This document shows, piece by piece, positions 46,816 through 58,776 of a stretch of 64,000 nt of DNA. Below the pieces are notes generated by a model. That model searched no databases. It worked only from the letters and a program-made list of their open reading frames with translations, and had not been told where the DNA came from. Made by a program: the position numbers and the translations under genes. Source of the stretch: Pestalotiopsis fici W106-1 (lineage: Eukaryota; Ascomycota; Sordariomycetes; Amphisphaeriales; Sporocadaceae); the NCBI RefSeq assembly GCF_000516985.1, contig NW_006917100.1, positions 485,490 through 549,489 of the forward strand. The letters run 5' to 3'. Numbering within the stretch: the stretch's first letter is position 1; every line of letters starts with the position of its first letter.

Positions 46816-48418
46816 ATTAATTTTTAAGCGAATGTTTGTAGAAGCTTGGAAAAAATGAAAGACTTGTTGGTGTTTCTAAAAGAGATACACTCGGGAAAAG
46901 ATGCTTCTTTATATTCACCTATAGGCTCGTGGATATAGCAACTGATCTCGCAAACTGGGCATGACGAACCTTGCTCCGTTTAGGACATGTAGATCAGAGG
47001 GCTTGGTTCTACTGCCGCAGTAATCCGAGACCGGCTACTTCAGCTCGCTAGCGACGCTCTGCTCGTATTGTTGCACACAGTTCCACGCGTCCTATCCCAT
47101 GGATGATGCCCTCATTTCGCGATATGATAAGCCGCTTTGCAGCACGATGGGGATTTGACTGCATCACCTGGAACGTCGGCAAGGCCACACTTGAGTCGAG
47201 ATGGGAAAAGGCCCTGCTTACAATCATTAGCTGCCCATGGTCACCGTCGCGTGGCGTAGGACAGGACCCAGAGAGGACTGCACTGCCTGAAAACCACAGC
47301 ATTTTGCCGGGTTACGCATTCTCCAGTTCAATATTTGCTGCCAATATACTGCATTAAAGCAATGGAATCAAAAGCCGAACCCACTCGTGATGTCGACCGA
47401 GGGTCAGGATGCAGAGGTCATCCTCGTCAAGGACGGATCAGTCATCACTAGATATTTTTCTGTCAGCCTGAAGAACGCGTAATTGCGGCTGTTCCTGAGC
47501 GTAAGGCGACGAACAGATCCACACTCATTGGCAATCTTTAGATATCTTTTTTTCTCCTAGCGCAACGGTTGAGCCTCGAACTATGTTCTCCTTGGCTTAT
47601 TATGCGCGGGCCCTTGGCACCCGCTGCTGCCGCTAGCCGCAGGGCCCATTGCAACCTATCAGTCATAGCGGCTGTTTGTAGGCGGGTGGGGAGCGCAACA
47701 TTACCTTACCCTTGCTGTAAACGCCTGCTCGGGTCTCCGCCTTTGTCTTTTCTTCGAGGCTTGTTACCTTAATTATCTGGGGGTACTCCCGTGACACGCG
47801 GCCGGACAATTATGGCACCAAGGTTACCTGGTTTAAGGATCTGTTTCACCGGAAATAGTGAATAATAAAACAAGCCACACGCATTCGATAGTCTTGGTTC
47901 GTCGTCATCACCTGTATGCAGGTCCTCTCGTGTGACTATATTGGCATATCCAAGATAAACTTACAATGCGATGGAACCATCATGTGTGCCAGGCCGTGCG
48001 TGTGCAGTTCCTGCAGGCACGTTATGCATCTTGGACTTTCAATGCACCAAGTTTTGCTCGTATGTCTGGTAGCATTCGATTTAGAGAGCCTCCAATAATA
48101 GTTCAGATGTTCAGACAAACTACATACATGACCAAGTTTGCAATCAACTTATATGACCAAGGCAACGAAAGTCATAATACATGACCGTGGAATGACTATG
48201 AGCATATCTTTCTAATCTATTAGAAGAATTATCGCGAGTCACTTCTTTTAAATGTGATGATTTAATATAGCAAGAATATACTATTAATAAACAATCGCAT
48301 TTCAAGGGATATGTCCTATTGGCTATATCTCGTAGAGTCTCATTTAAAAGCATCTGGTTACAGACCCAGGCTGACAAATGGGCCAGATTACTTTCATGCA
48401 TTTAGCACAACGCGCCAA
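46816..48418. other. Intergenic between the two tyrosinases
   Basis: 1.6 kb with no supported gene. It should contain the promoter of tyrosinase 1 (near 46816-47100) and the 3' region of tyrosinase 2. Short frames only. Confidence 0.45.
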
Positions 48419-49640
48419 TCAAATATATTCGGCACAAATTGTTGAGCCTCCCAGTTCCATTACATCGGCGATAGTGACGTTGTCGACAATGTTATCCATC
48501 CAAAGCACGTGGTTGAGACTGGTGTGGTTATCGGGACCATCGCCGTTGTAATCCAGGATAGAGGCACTGGGGAATCCGAGGCCACTGCTCTCGATAATGT
48601 ACTCCGGAGGGACATTGGGACCGCCGACTAAAGTTTTCAACTTAGAATCTCTTTGTGTACAATGTGCATTGGAAAGCGTCATGGCGAATCAAAACTTACT
48701 GTCACTGTAGTTGTTGCCCCATGCCGTTTGCCATTCTGCCCACATCTTGTCTAGCCTATTGCAAAAAAAGTATTAATTACCAAGTGGCGCGATCGACAAT
48801 ATTGGAAACAAACTCACCAAGCGTGGTGGAGAAAGAAGGTGGGATCGCCGTTGCTCTCGATGGGGTCCGACATGAGACCGCCGACAGCACCGTGGCCAGC
48901 GCCGTGCGGGTAGCCGTTCCAGCACTCCCAGGCCGTGGTGTAGTTGCTGTAGGCCATGCACTCGGCAATGTTGGTCGTGTTGGCCTGGTCGAGGTCGTCT
49001 TGGTTCAGGTTGCGGCTGATGCAGTAGTTGGCCTCGGTGCTGGTCTTGTTGATGTGGAGGGTTACATTCGCAAACGGGCCGTCTTCGATACAACCACCGC
49101 CGCCTGAATTCAAGCTTGTTAGTTTACAACTCCAGTAGAACACTAACCCCAGGCGCGAAACTAACCTCCAGCACCATTGCCGCCGAAGCCGTAAACGGGA
49201 TCGAAAATCGACGACTCGTTCAAAGGGGCATTGGCCAAATCATAGGGCTCGTCCCAGTATGGGTGACCACCCTCATAGCCGCACTCCTGCAGGAGAATCT
49301 CGTGGGTACGGACAAACCATCTGTGCCAGGGAAGAAAGTGTCCAACATAGTGCATATAATTGCCTTGATAAATGTGAGTATAGTGAAGCTCATCCCAAAG
49401 GTTCTTTGCGCCTGGGATCCATCCGGACCGGGTGGGCGAGTTCATGATGCAGAGCTCGGCATTGATAAACGACGTCTTCTCGTCGTTGGTGAGATTGTGC
49501 CATGCCTTTCGCTGGTTGATTGAAGTGCAGGTGCCGGTGCGCTTGGCGGCGGTTGGGCAAGCATCCACCGCCAGGCCAGCAGTCAGGATTCCGAAGAGGG
49601 CCGTCTTAGCGAGAGATAGAGCCATAACGAGCGATGTCAT
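48419..49640 (-). CDS. Short secreted tyrosinase 2
   Basis: Four exons, 49640-49166, 49103-48818, 48755-48700 and 48627-48419; 341 aa, or 336 from the next ATG (MALSLAKTALFGILTAGLAV), which gives the better signal peptide. Junctions read GGNGAG/GGGCIEDGPF, LHHAW/LDKMWAEWQ and NNYSD/IGGPNVPPE. CuA ligands lie in DELHYTHIYQGNYMHYVGHF and LPWHRWFVRTHE; the CuB region has HGAGHGAVGG and FFLHHAWLDKMWAEW. Cys and N-glycosylation sites fit secretion. The domain order matches tyrosinase 1 (shared GFGGNGxG, GHGAVGGLM and LDxxW features), yet none of the three intron positions is shared. Same reaction class: phenol to o-quinone. It is the right-hand member of the putative cluster. Confidence 0.92.
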
Positions 49641-51816
49641 AAAGGAAAGTGAATTTATTTGGATTCTAGGAATGGTGGCATTGGCATCAAATCATGTTTA
49701 TAGGATCTACTCAAGTATATAATTCTCATCACTCGACATGAAGGCGGACAGCCACTGGTCCAATCAATACTTGGTATAATTGTCCAAGTGTTTTGCGGAA
49801 TTGCGGACACAAAAAAAATTACAAAGTACATGCAGACTTGCAAGGGAGCTGCTTGTAAATTATTCCGATCCACAGGCTAAAATGCAAGTTGCTGCAGAAT
49901 TCCCAGGGGCCACAACGCCTAAATTTCCTATTTGGGAAATGCTCGTTGGGGAACGAGCCGCTGGCAGCTGCGCTAACCGCGACCTATTACTGTTTGTCTC
50001 CTGATGAGCCACCATTGACCACGCGGCCGGGCCCTTGGTGACCTAAAGGACTTCAGCGTGCCATGCTGAATCAGCGTATTGCTCAGCAGGACTAGACGCG
50101 TCCATGATATAGGAATGCGTAATGCTCGGCGCGGGGAAATGTAGAGTTCTATGTGTCTTCTAGAATCTGTCATGGCATGATTGGTGTTTAGATTGATCCG
50201 CATAACGGCACGTCGAGCCTCAATTTTACTACCCGTACCTTGTTCAGACTATTTGTGCGGGCACTAATACACAACTGGCCTCGGCATAAATATGCTTCCG
50301 CATGAGCACATATCAGACATATAAGTCCTACATAGGACATGTGCTCTGAACAGCACTCAGCGGTGTTTGGCATCCAGAGTGGGTGGAAGGCACCGGTTAC
50401 GGTTTGCCCAGTAGAGAGCCGGTGAAATAACCCACATTATCACCTCGGATCACTACTTTTATTACGAATATACACCCTTGCATACGATAAACAAACATAT
50501 TGCCGCTTAGGAAAAATAATATGCGCGGCTGATGCCTCGAAATAATATATAGGAAATATCATAACTAATAGCTGGCATTAGCTGTAGAATAAGATTATAA
50601 TTTCAGCATCGTACTATTCGAAGATACGAGATGAATATCTGAACACTGTCCTTTGGCATCTTTAAAGCTCCATGGCGTCTCCGGAATCTGTGCTTGTAAA
50701 TGCATTTCCTTGCCTCGTCGCTGTCGATAGGGTCGAAGGTGAAGTCCAAGGGTGGTGGGGCTCGCTAGGGATCAAGAGATCTGCATATGGCAGGTCACCG
50801 TCAGAGCCGATTCGAATAAGGCGCATTATGAGGGTCAGGGGCAAGGAGCGAGAGTCGAGAAATAGGATTTATATGGTCATGCTCGGCGAGCAGCTCGGTT
50901 TCAACGGCCAAGGGCGATCGTTATCCTGAGGATGAAGACCCTAGAAGCCCTAAAGGTCCTCGCTTTCAAAGAACCTAAAGATAGTCGAGGATCTGAGCCG
51001 TTAACGGCGCCAATCTCTGATGGCTTATACCAGAGTCGGCCTTTGGAAGCTTTAGCAGTTTTATGATAAGCTGACGAATCTACCGTACGCTCCTATTGTG
51101 ATACTACGTCGATAATATTTAGTCTGCAAGTGCTTGATGCTGAGCCTCAGAGGCACCAACCGTGATGGCGCGATTAATATCTGAACGAATTGAAAAGGCG
51201 TAGGAAGGGACTTTGTAAGAAATCGTTCATCATGTCCCTGACCGTTGAAACGCCTCTCCCAGAGATTAGCCCTAAGGCCGAGGTGGCTGACCAGCTAGTC
51301 CTCACGCTTCTCCAACACCGTAAGCGCGTTTATACTAATGACGACGATAATGACTAGGCGCTTAGTTCCCAACCACAGAAAACCTCACAGCCGCCAACAA
51401 ATAAGAGGAGCAGCAGGAAAAACAACAGACAAATCGGGAACGGCAAACGCTAAAGAACTAGATGAACTTAACCTATATTTTGCAGAAGGAGTGTTATGGC
51501 ACCATTAAAACTCCACGCACTGCCCCTTCTTCGCTACACCTTCAGGTAAGATCTATACGCCGAACCTCCCTGATGATTTCGAGCCGGATTGATTACACTG
51601 GATCTCGCTGCAACGACCTACCCTCGAGAGACTTCCCCATCGTTTATCCGGCGAGGCAATCGATGGCTGGCCATGTAACCCGGTCGGCTATCCATTCCAA
51701 AGCCCGTCCACAGTAGTTAGAGTAGAATCGTACTTCCCAACAATCAGCCAAGTGGTTTCTATTGAGACCAAGCCCTACTAACTCTTGCCACAATCCCTAC
51801 CAGCCAGTCGGGGCCG
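49641..51816. other. Intergenic, partly decayed DNA
   Basis: No supported gene in 2.2 kb. Around 50650-51720 several short frames on both strands are open but broken by stops, which could be decayed coding or transposon sequence; no family motif could be matched. The first part should hold the promoter of tyrosinase 2. Confidence 0.4.
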
Positions 51817-52266
51817 CTAGCGTGTTCCGGTCGCAGGTTGGCAAACACCGTCATTGATGTCCCCAAAGACTGAAATGCTGGAGATATCAAAAACCTCATC
51901 ATTGAAGTTGATGAGGCTCACCTGGGCGTTGCTTATGAGGGCTGCATCCCAGGCAGCACTGGTGGGCCCAAGTACCACGCTTTGACCCGCATAAGACTCT
52001 GGTGCGGTATCCTCAACCTCCCCACATCCTCCATCGTTGATATCACCGAACACGGAAATGCTGGAAATGTCAAAGACTTCGTCGTTGAAGTTGATGAGGT
52101 TGATGGTTATGTTGGAGACTAGAGGCGCTGTTGGGAGGGTGATGGGTCCAAAAAGGATCCCTTGCGCGCTTTGACGAATGAGGGGCTGAGGACTTCCTTG
52201 GAATCCGCCAGCAGAAACTGGGTGCCCAGCTAGCATCAAAGTAATAAGAAAACTGGTGAAAGACAT
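51817..52266 (-). CDS. Small secreted protein with duplicated 23-residue motif
   Basis: Single exon, 149 aa, from ATG at 52266 (MSFTSFLITLMLAGHPVSAG, a signal peptide); the frame is open for 100 codons upstream but that part lacks protein character. The mature protein is two copies of a roughly 61-residue unit. Each has a variable ILFGPITLP- or VVLGPTSAA-type lead, SN, then an identical 23-residue block (residues 57-79 and 118-140, beginning LINFNDEVFD and ending VFGDINDG), followed by GC or VC. Only two Cys are present in the mature part, one per repeat. The family is not recognised. The size, secretion signal and repeats fit a secreted effector-like or wall protein; that is inference. Confidence 0.75.
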   Translation of the reverse strand: MSFTSFLITLMLAGHPVSAGGFQGSPQPLIRQSAQGILFGPITLPTAPLVSNITINLINFNDEVFDISSISVFGDINDGGCGEVEDTAPESYAGQSVVLGPTSAAWDAALISNAQVSLINFNDEVFDISSISVFGDINDGVCQPATGTR

Positions 52267-53255
52267 TTTGATTACCATTAATCGAGTTTCAAATGATAGT
52301 TGAGGGTGGAATATAGGTTTCAAAGGGCTGTTTGATGATTGTGATATTGTATTCCACTGCTTTTGAAAAGTTTGTAGATGGTTATATCTATATTCTCTGC
52401 AATTTGTAGTACCGGAAAAGATGGAAACTTCCAATTCTATTTTCGTGTGCAACTCTGCCAAGTGGACCAAGCCAATGCTTACCTGAATCCAATACTTGAC
52501 CCTGGCTGATATCTCGTTTTTCGACATAGCCAAGCCAATATTTGAGCAATCACTGGATCTCATCACAATGATTTGCAGCGAGCTTGGTCAAAGTGTTACA
52601 TTTCCTGCCTTGGGCAAAGTTCTATCGTTGCATGGCGGGCTAGGTTATTAAAGTAATGGGTTTTCATTATATTTCCGAATCTAGAAATCAACTACCAAGA
52701 ATCATCATCGATATGTGATTGCGCGTATATGGAAGCCAAAAAAGATCGAGTGTGTGCAAAAAGTTTTAATTTATGGCGGGTAAACCCCGCGCAACTGAAT
52801 ACTTGATATTAAGGAATATTCAATATCCAAGCCTTGGAAGATGTCACACCGGTCAAGGCGAATCCTACGAAGGCTGTGTTTAATTTGACATGTGACCACC
52901 GCCAAGACTTGGCTTCAACGCCCTTGCAGCTTCCGTGTATCACATCTATTATATTATGGTGAAAGCAAATTGAATAATAATCGCAATACAAGGCGCATAC
53001 AATGGGATACATCTTGATTTGTTTGGTAAGTTATATGGTATTCCGCAAAGGTGGTGCTGTGCAAATGGCAAAACTGAGTCTGCGACAGCATGGAATCGAC
53101 AAGTACCTCAGTGGCGTTTGGCTGTGACCCAGGAACAAGCACCAGACTGAAGCAAACACACGAAAGAAAACAATTCGTAACGGTACAAATACGTATCTGG
53201 CATAAAACTGCTTCGATATCGCCATTATAATTATCTCTTTTATGTTAATGCACAA
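52267..53255. other. Intergenic, no gene seen
   Basis: About 1 kb upstream of the small secreted protein and downstream of the 481-aa gene, both on -. It likely carries the former's promoter and the latter's terminator. The 52267-52566 part is an open frame extension without protein character. Confidence 0.4.
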
Positions 53256-54745
53256 TCAGATACCCTGAGACTTGTTGACAAGCTTCTCGGCGAGAACAAT
53301 GAGTAGGCTTGCATTGGCAATTCCGAGGTTTCCGCCGCGCGCAACGACTGGCAGCAATCTTACTGTTAGTGGAGAGACATGAGAGCTCTATGAGCGCCTC
53401 ACACCATATTGTGATTGGTAGTCAACGCACTGCCGGTATCTCTTGACAATTTCCATTGCTTTGCTTCTTCTTCATTGATGGAGACGAAAAGCTGATTCCT
53501 GCTAACCTGAGCAGCCTCCCACAAAGTTTGCATTGAAATTTTGTCTGCATGCCAACGTCGCGCCTCGTAAAAGTTTTTGACCAGCTGCTGGATACGCACA
53601 CGCAGATACCCTTGGTAACCCTCTGTTTTGCCCTCTGCTTCTCCAGAAGACGATGCACTATCGGGCGCAAAGTCTGGGTCAACCGCCCAGACCCACATGT
53701 CGTCAACGCTGGGTGTCCATCTGGATATTATAGAGTTTGCTGCATCTTGATCGACGACCAAGAAGACGTTACTGAGCAAGTTATCATTTATACCTGGACC
53801 ATGCTGCCTTGATGATTTCCTAGGTGCAGCTCGAGCCGAATGGAAGGCCTCGCGTAGTCTCTGAAAGGTGTCCAACAGTGCCGGAGAGCATGGTCTTTGG
53901 GGAGGAAGCTTCACAGTGAATATTTTGGTCGTATTGATATCTGGAGTCCCCTCCGTGGCAGTCTGGCCCATCGAGGGAAGATCCACCGGCCATTCAAGTC
54001 GCTGCCTCTGGAAGCGGGACTCAATGACACTCCCGCAACGCAATGCCCACCTTGCCCATACCAAGACGCCGTCCTCGCGACACAAGTAGTTTTCGTAAAG
54101 CTCTTCGCCTTTCTCCGCCTTGATCGCCGGATCACGAAAAATCGCGTAACCCCAGCGTGCCTCGGGGCGGTCTTTTAGGTCTTCTGTCCACAAACGTTGG
54201 ATCCAAGGAGCAGCGTTACGCATGGCAGATTCAATCTCCTTTGCTTCTCGCGCCCTGGTATCGGCCGTCATGCGCCACGTCCATTCTTTAGGCGCATTTT
54301 GAAAAGCCTCGAGCTCATTTTGCTCATAGAGCGGCTCCCGGGCCATGGTCAGCCGTTTCGTGAGGTCTTCCCACTGGCCACGAGAGTACGCGTGGGTGCC
54401 TAGATCCATGGCTTCGCGAGCTCTATCCCCGGCCAAAGCCTCTTTACTCGAAACGTTGCGCCAGTACCGTCCCATCAGGAGATCAATTTCGGCGTCGGTG
54501 AGCGCATTGGGTGATTTGGCCGCACGCTCGAGAAGCTGCGCCTTGCTCAGTTGCGTGACGGCAGCCAAATTGGTATTTTCCACATCTTGATCCGGTATGT
54601 CCAGCAAGCGGCGTCGATCCCGGTCGCTGATTGCGGCAGGATTCGAAAGCGCCAAGCGCTCCAATTCGGGATACCGCGCGATCAGTGAGTCTGCATCATC
54701 GACCTGGCGCTGAACCCGCATGAAGGTTTGGATGATGTGTTCCAT
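53256..54745 (-). CDS. Unidentified 481-aa protein
   Basis: Two exons, 54745-53403 and 53358-53256, with a short 44-bp intron (donor GTGAGG, branch CTAAC, acceptor TAAG) joining TTNHNMV/LLPVVARGGN. Exon 1 alone would end at a stop two codons past Met, but the spliced tail (GNLGIANASLLIVLAEKLVN) is protein-like, so the spliced form is preferred. The protein starts MEHIIQTFMRVQRQVDDADS and is rich in Glu, Arg and Ala with helical, charged segments (SDRDRRRLLDIPDQDVENTN, SKAQLLERAAKSPNALTDAE, REAKEIESAMRNAAPWIQRL). A DDMWVWAVDPDFAPDSA stretch follows near residue 370, then a hydrophobic C-terminus. No signal peptide. It looks like one of the conserved hypothetical proteins of filamentous fungi; no function is assigned. 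Confidence 0.7.
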
Positions 54746-55365
54746 GGTAGCGTGGTTTGGCTCAATGCTGAGTATCCCGGATCGGCTTCAGAAGTCTCGA
54801 GGCAGTGGGGTTACCTGAATGGCCCAAAGTACCCGCTGGAAAGGCCAATGGCTAGCACTCAGGAACATGAGAGGTCCTACCTCCTTGTTCCGAGGCAGAT
54901 TGATAGGAAGGCGAAATTTTGAGGTGCTACTATTGGCGCCAGAGGCTATCTTCTCTTGACTCCAAGAATGATGTGGTGTTTGTGCCAACAGTGATATAAG
55001 GTGAGGCGGGAAATTTCCATTGTCCAACGCCGGCCAGCTCCATCCATTCTACAGCTACAGTGGGGTCGCCTGCCTAACAGCACTGGTGCCTGGCTAGCGG
55101 TATGCAAGGTACGCGATATGCTTAGCGCGGGCCAGCAAAGGCTAATCGGGGTAGGTAAATACTAGGTACCTAGATAAATTGATACAGTACGGGTGTTTGA
55201 CTTGACGATATTATCGTCAAGTCCAGCATCCAGGCTGACTAAGCCACTGCCAACAGCCACCTATCTCATCCCAGTCTTTACGCCCAGACGTCACTTTCTT
55301 TTGTGTTGACAGTTCACGGAGTTGGTGTCCTTCAACCACGACGCGACTGATTCTCATACCGACTT
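54746..55365. other. Intergenic containing a 25-bp palindrome
   Basis: A 620-bp spacer between the 3' end of the lectin gene and the start of the 481-aa gene, both on -. The promoter of the latter is expected here. It holds the palindrome at 55199-55223. Confidence 0.45.
55199..55223. repeat. Perfect palindrome, two 12-bp arms, 1-nt centre
   Basis: Arms 55199-55210 (GACTTGACGATA) and 55212-55223 are exact reverse complements around T55211. It lies about 145 bp beyond the lectin stop and about 455 bp upstream of the next gene's start. It could be a dimeric transcription-factor site or a transcript-end hairpin. Confidence 0.75.
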
Positions 55366-56860
55366 TCAGCTCACCGTGATGCTTTCCTTCCAGACGAATC
55401 CAAAGATCGATTCGGCACTCCACGAGTACGCCATAATGGCACTACCATTTGCAGAAATGCCGTAAAACGTACCATTGTGATCCATGGCGATTGAGGTCAA
55501 GTCCACGCTCAGGTAACCGACCGTGGTAGCGCCATCTTGGTTTTGGAAGCGAATTTTATTGTCGTGGTTCCACGTATTGGGGCTGTAGTATGTGCCGGTG
55601 ATGTTTCCGGCCCCATCCATGCTCATGATTATAGCCTCGCTATGGTAGTTTCGCGGAGACGCCACGATTTTCGGCACTAGGTCGTTGCGCACCTCTTGGT
55701 TCGAGAGTATAGGATTGCTCTCGCCCGGGGCTGGACACACTTTGTTAGATGAAAAACTCCAAGCATCAGATGCGATACAAACCTGTGTAGCGTCCCAAAT
55801 AGTTCTGTATTGATAATTCGATAATTGTATTGGTTTGATAGTAGAACCGAATTTCACTGACGTCTGTGAGATTGGTCCCGTCATCTGAGGCGAATGGATA
55901 CATGGCTACGCCACCGCCTGGCCAGCCAGATGCCATCTTTGATGGCTCCCAGCCTGTTGCGCCAACAAACATGATGCTCTGGTCCACTGCTTGATATAAG
56001 ATGGTGAATTGATTATTACATAGGTAATCTTGGCCATCGTTGGGACAAAAGTACGCCAATGCGGCCAGGTTGGAGTTCTCGGCGGCTATAATTTTATGGT
56101 TTTGGAGATCTCCAAGGCTCCAGCTGGAGATCAAGTCTTCATCGGTGCAGACCAACTCCTGTATATAATTGTCCGTGTCGAGGTAGAATAAAGTAGCAGT
56201 GAAGTCGGTTAGCCCCGCGTTGATGTCGTCTATCGAAGTAGCAGCAGTGGCAAGCGGAGTCCCTTGCTTCGCATTGATAGATATGCTTTCGCGTTCGAAC
56301 ACGTCGCTGATGTTGAACGCAGTCCATGAGTCATTGGACTGATGATACTGGCTGAGAAAAAGCGCGTTGTCGTGTTGGTAAAAGACGGCTCGCCGCAGGA
56401 TCTGAGAACTATCGGTCCAGTTGAGACTCGCTAGTTGAGAAAGTGCCAGTGGGCCAGTGCTTGATGATGTTGTAGCATTCGTCGGTGTAGATGCCGTCGC
56501 ATCATCTGTATTGCTTGCACCGCTGCGATTGCGACTGAGCAGGCCACCAGCAAGACCCCCGGCCAAGGCGCCCACCAAAACAACAACGGCTACAATGATG
56601 AGCCATGTCTTTCTGGTATTCGACCTTTGTGGAGTTTGTACTTTCGGCGGCTCTGTTGATGATGCATAGAAGTGGTCAGGAACGTCATACTGATGAACCA
56701 AGATTTTGTCCGGTCGGTCATTCACAACTTCCGGTTCCCTCTAGGCTCTAGTCAACATCTGGCCACGCAACGCAACGGAATGGAACGAATAACATGGACG
56801 TGTCGGCATTCTACTTACAGGGACGGCAACCTCAAGATTGCTATACGGGACAGTCATCAT
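55366..56860 (-). CDS. Membrane-anchored fucose-specific-lectin-fold protein
   Basis: Three exons, 56860-56819, 56740-55783 and 55730-55366; 454 aa. The first small exon supplies the ATG (MMTVPYSNLEVAVP) because the main frame opens without one; introns are GTAAGT...CTAG (78 bp) and GTTTGT...CCAG (52 bp). The N-terminal cytosolic tail (about 65 residues, PKVQTPQRSNTRKT) is followed by one transmembrane helix, WLIIVAVVVLVGALAGGLAG, then a Ser/Thr-rich stalk, then a beta-propeller-like domain with repeated aromatic blades (ILRRAVFYQHDNALFLSQYH, FTATLFYLDTDNYIQELVC, FTILYQAVDQSIMFVGATGW, EIRFYYQTNTIIELSIQNY). This matches the AAL/FleA fucose-binding fold, usually soluble; here it is type II membrane bound. 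Sugar specificity is inferred from the family only. Confidence 0.75.
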
Positions 56861-58740
56861 TCCAATTTTGAATGCTTTCCATGCTCCGTATTATGGATAG
56901 GACAAGAACTCCAGAAATGGCATGAGAGTGCCAGGTGAAAGTGTAAAGAGGGATGGAATCAGCTCAACAGCCCCGAGACCTTTTTCTCGGTGATCATATG
57001 ATATGTAATCCTCACAACTCGCCCTATAGCAGGGCGAGAGAGTGGTTGCAGTCTCGTCTAATCCTGTAAGAGCCGGGGAGTCTCGCACCATCCGAATCCC
57101 ATCAGGCAGCGCAGTGGATCGCGTAGCGTGACGGGTACTTCCATAGTATGTATGTATGTATATGGTAGAGCAATGGAACTTGTAGGCCTATTTTAATCCA
57201 GATCTACCCCCCTGCGCAGTCCCCTGCGCAGTCAGATTCCAGTTTATGCGCCAAATAGCGTATGACCCCCAGAAAGCCAAGCATAGCCCACACGCATTTG
57301 GCACGTAGACCATCCAGCGCTTTGCGCCGCCGTTCATCCAATTTGCACAGTGAATAGGGGCGGCAAAGTTAACAAATAAACAAAGGGCAGCTAAACATGG
57401 GCATGCGCGCTTTGCCAAAGCTTATCTTGCTTATGAGAGAAGCGAATCCGGGATCGCTGTTACATTTGTCGTTTGGGGCGTTCAGCTCCGTGGTAGCGTA
57501 CACTTGTGCTAAGCACTATTATTATTCGGGGGATACACCCGATTAAAGTTTAAATGCAATGCACAATGGTAGCCGCATGCCGCCCGACTATATAGGGCTC
57601 AGCATTTCTCGTCCTTTCAATATGGGACCTGAGACGACCTATGATCTTTTATTAGCTCGTCCTTGTCATTTAAGCAGATGATTCTTTTCCCTTGGTAAAC
57701 GATCGCTACCCTGATCCACAAACGCCGATCACTCAAGTTGCCAATTCTTTATTGGTTCGGAAATGGAAAATGCTTCACTGGTTAATTATTGTTAGATGGG
57801 GGATCACAGATTTCATACACCAGGGTGTGCTTGAGCACACTGATCAACGCCACGGTGTTTAGACAGATGTACGGAGGCTGCCGGGGACTAGCCGGTGCCA
57901 CCCAAAATAGACGTACACCTTATCCAGACTGGAGGCGCAGAACAAAGATCAATACAACACACAATTAACACCCATATCAGACTAACCTAGTTTAACTCCA
58001 ATAGGAAAGCACCACCTTGATCAACAACAATAGCCGCACACCACTTTCGTATAAAGACGACAAACAAAAATTCTCAATTCAGGGTCATCTTTAAGAAATT
58101 TAAGGTCATCTTTCAAGATCTACGCAAATGTTAGCGACGAATTAAGAATTATCAGAGTTCTAACTTACGGGATAATCCCAGGTCTGCCAGGGGCCTTGCT
58201 GCGGCACAACGTCAATATCGCAGACTGGCAAGTTGAAGAAAGCCAAATTTGATATCTGTACATTGCTTGGGTCTAAGCTCTCCAAAGAAGAAATCATCTA
58301 TGATGTCCTAGGACTTTTGACGTCAAAATCATTCCGCTGGTAGTAAGAATTCGCTGCCCGAGTGACGGTGGAGAAGTTGAGTCCAAAATGTTTTAGTTCC
58401 TCCACTCCTGGTGTTTATGTATCTGGCATGATGGGATTCTACGGCTTTGTGGGAGAATAAAGCTAGGATCCTATTCTCGCAGCGGTGTTCAGTCGAAATC
58501 CCACCACCGTCTTTGGCCACGTCAATCAGCTGTATATATGATTGCTTTTCAGAAGATCCAGCTTTGTAGGACAAGCTAGGTTGACGTCTAGGCCCGTATC
58601 ATGGCTGGTGTCGTAACCAGAACAAATCCAAATCTTGGAAACGAATGTGATTTGGAAATGCTTCTTTGCTACGGAAGAAATAACACAATCGCAGTCTTCT
58701 AACTTTGGATCAGCGATGCACGCTTACATCCTCACATCCT

Positions 58741-58776
<36 letters not shown>

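Noticed and set aside
50640..51720. Possible decayed retroelement
   Set aside because: Composition differs from its surroundings and short frames are broken by stops, but no reverse transcriptase, integrase or terminal repeat could be matched.
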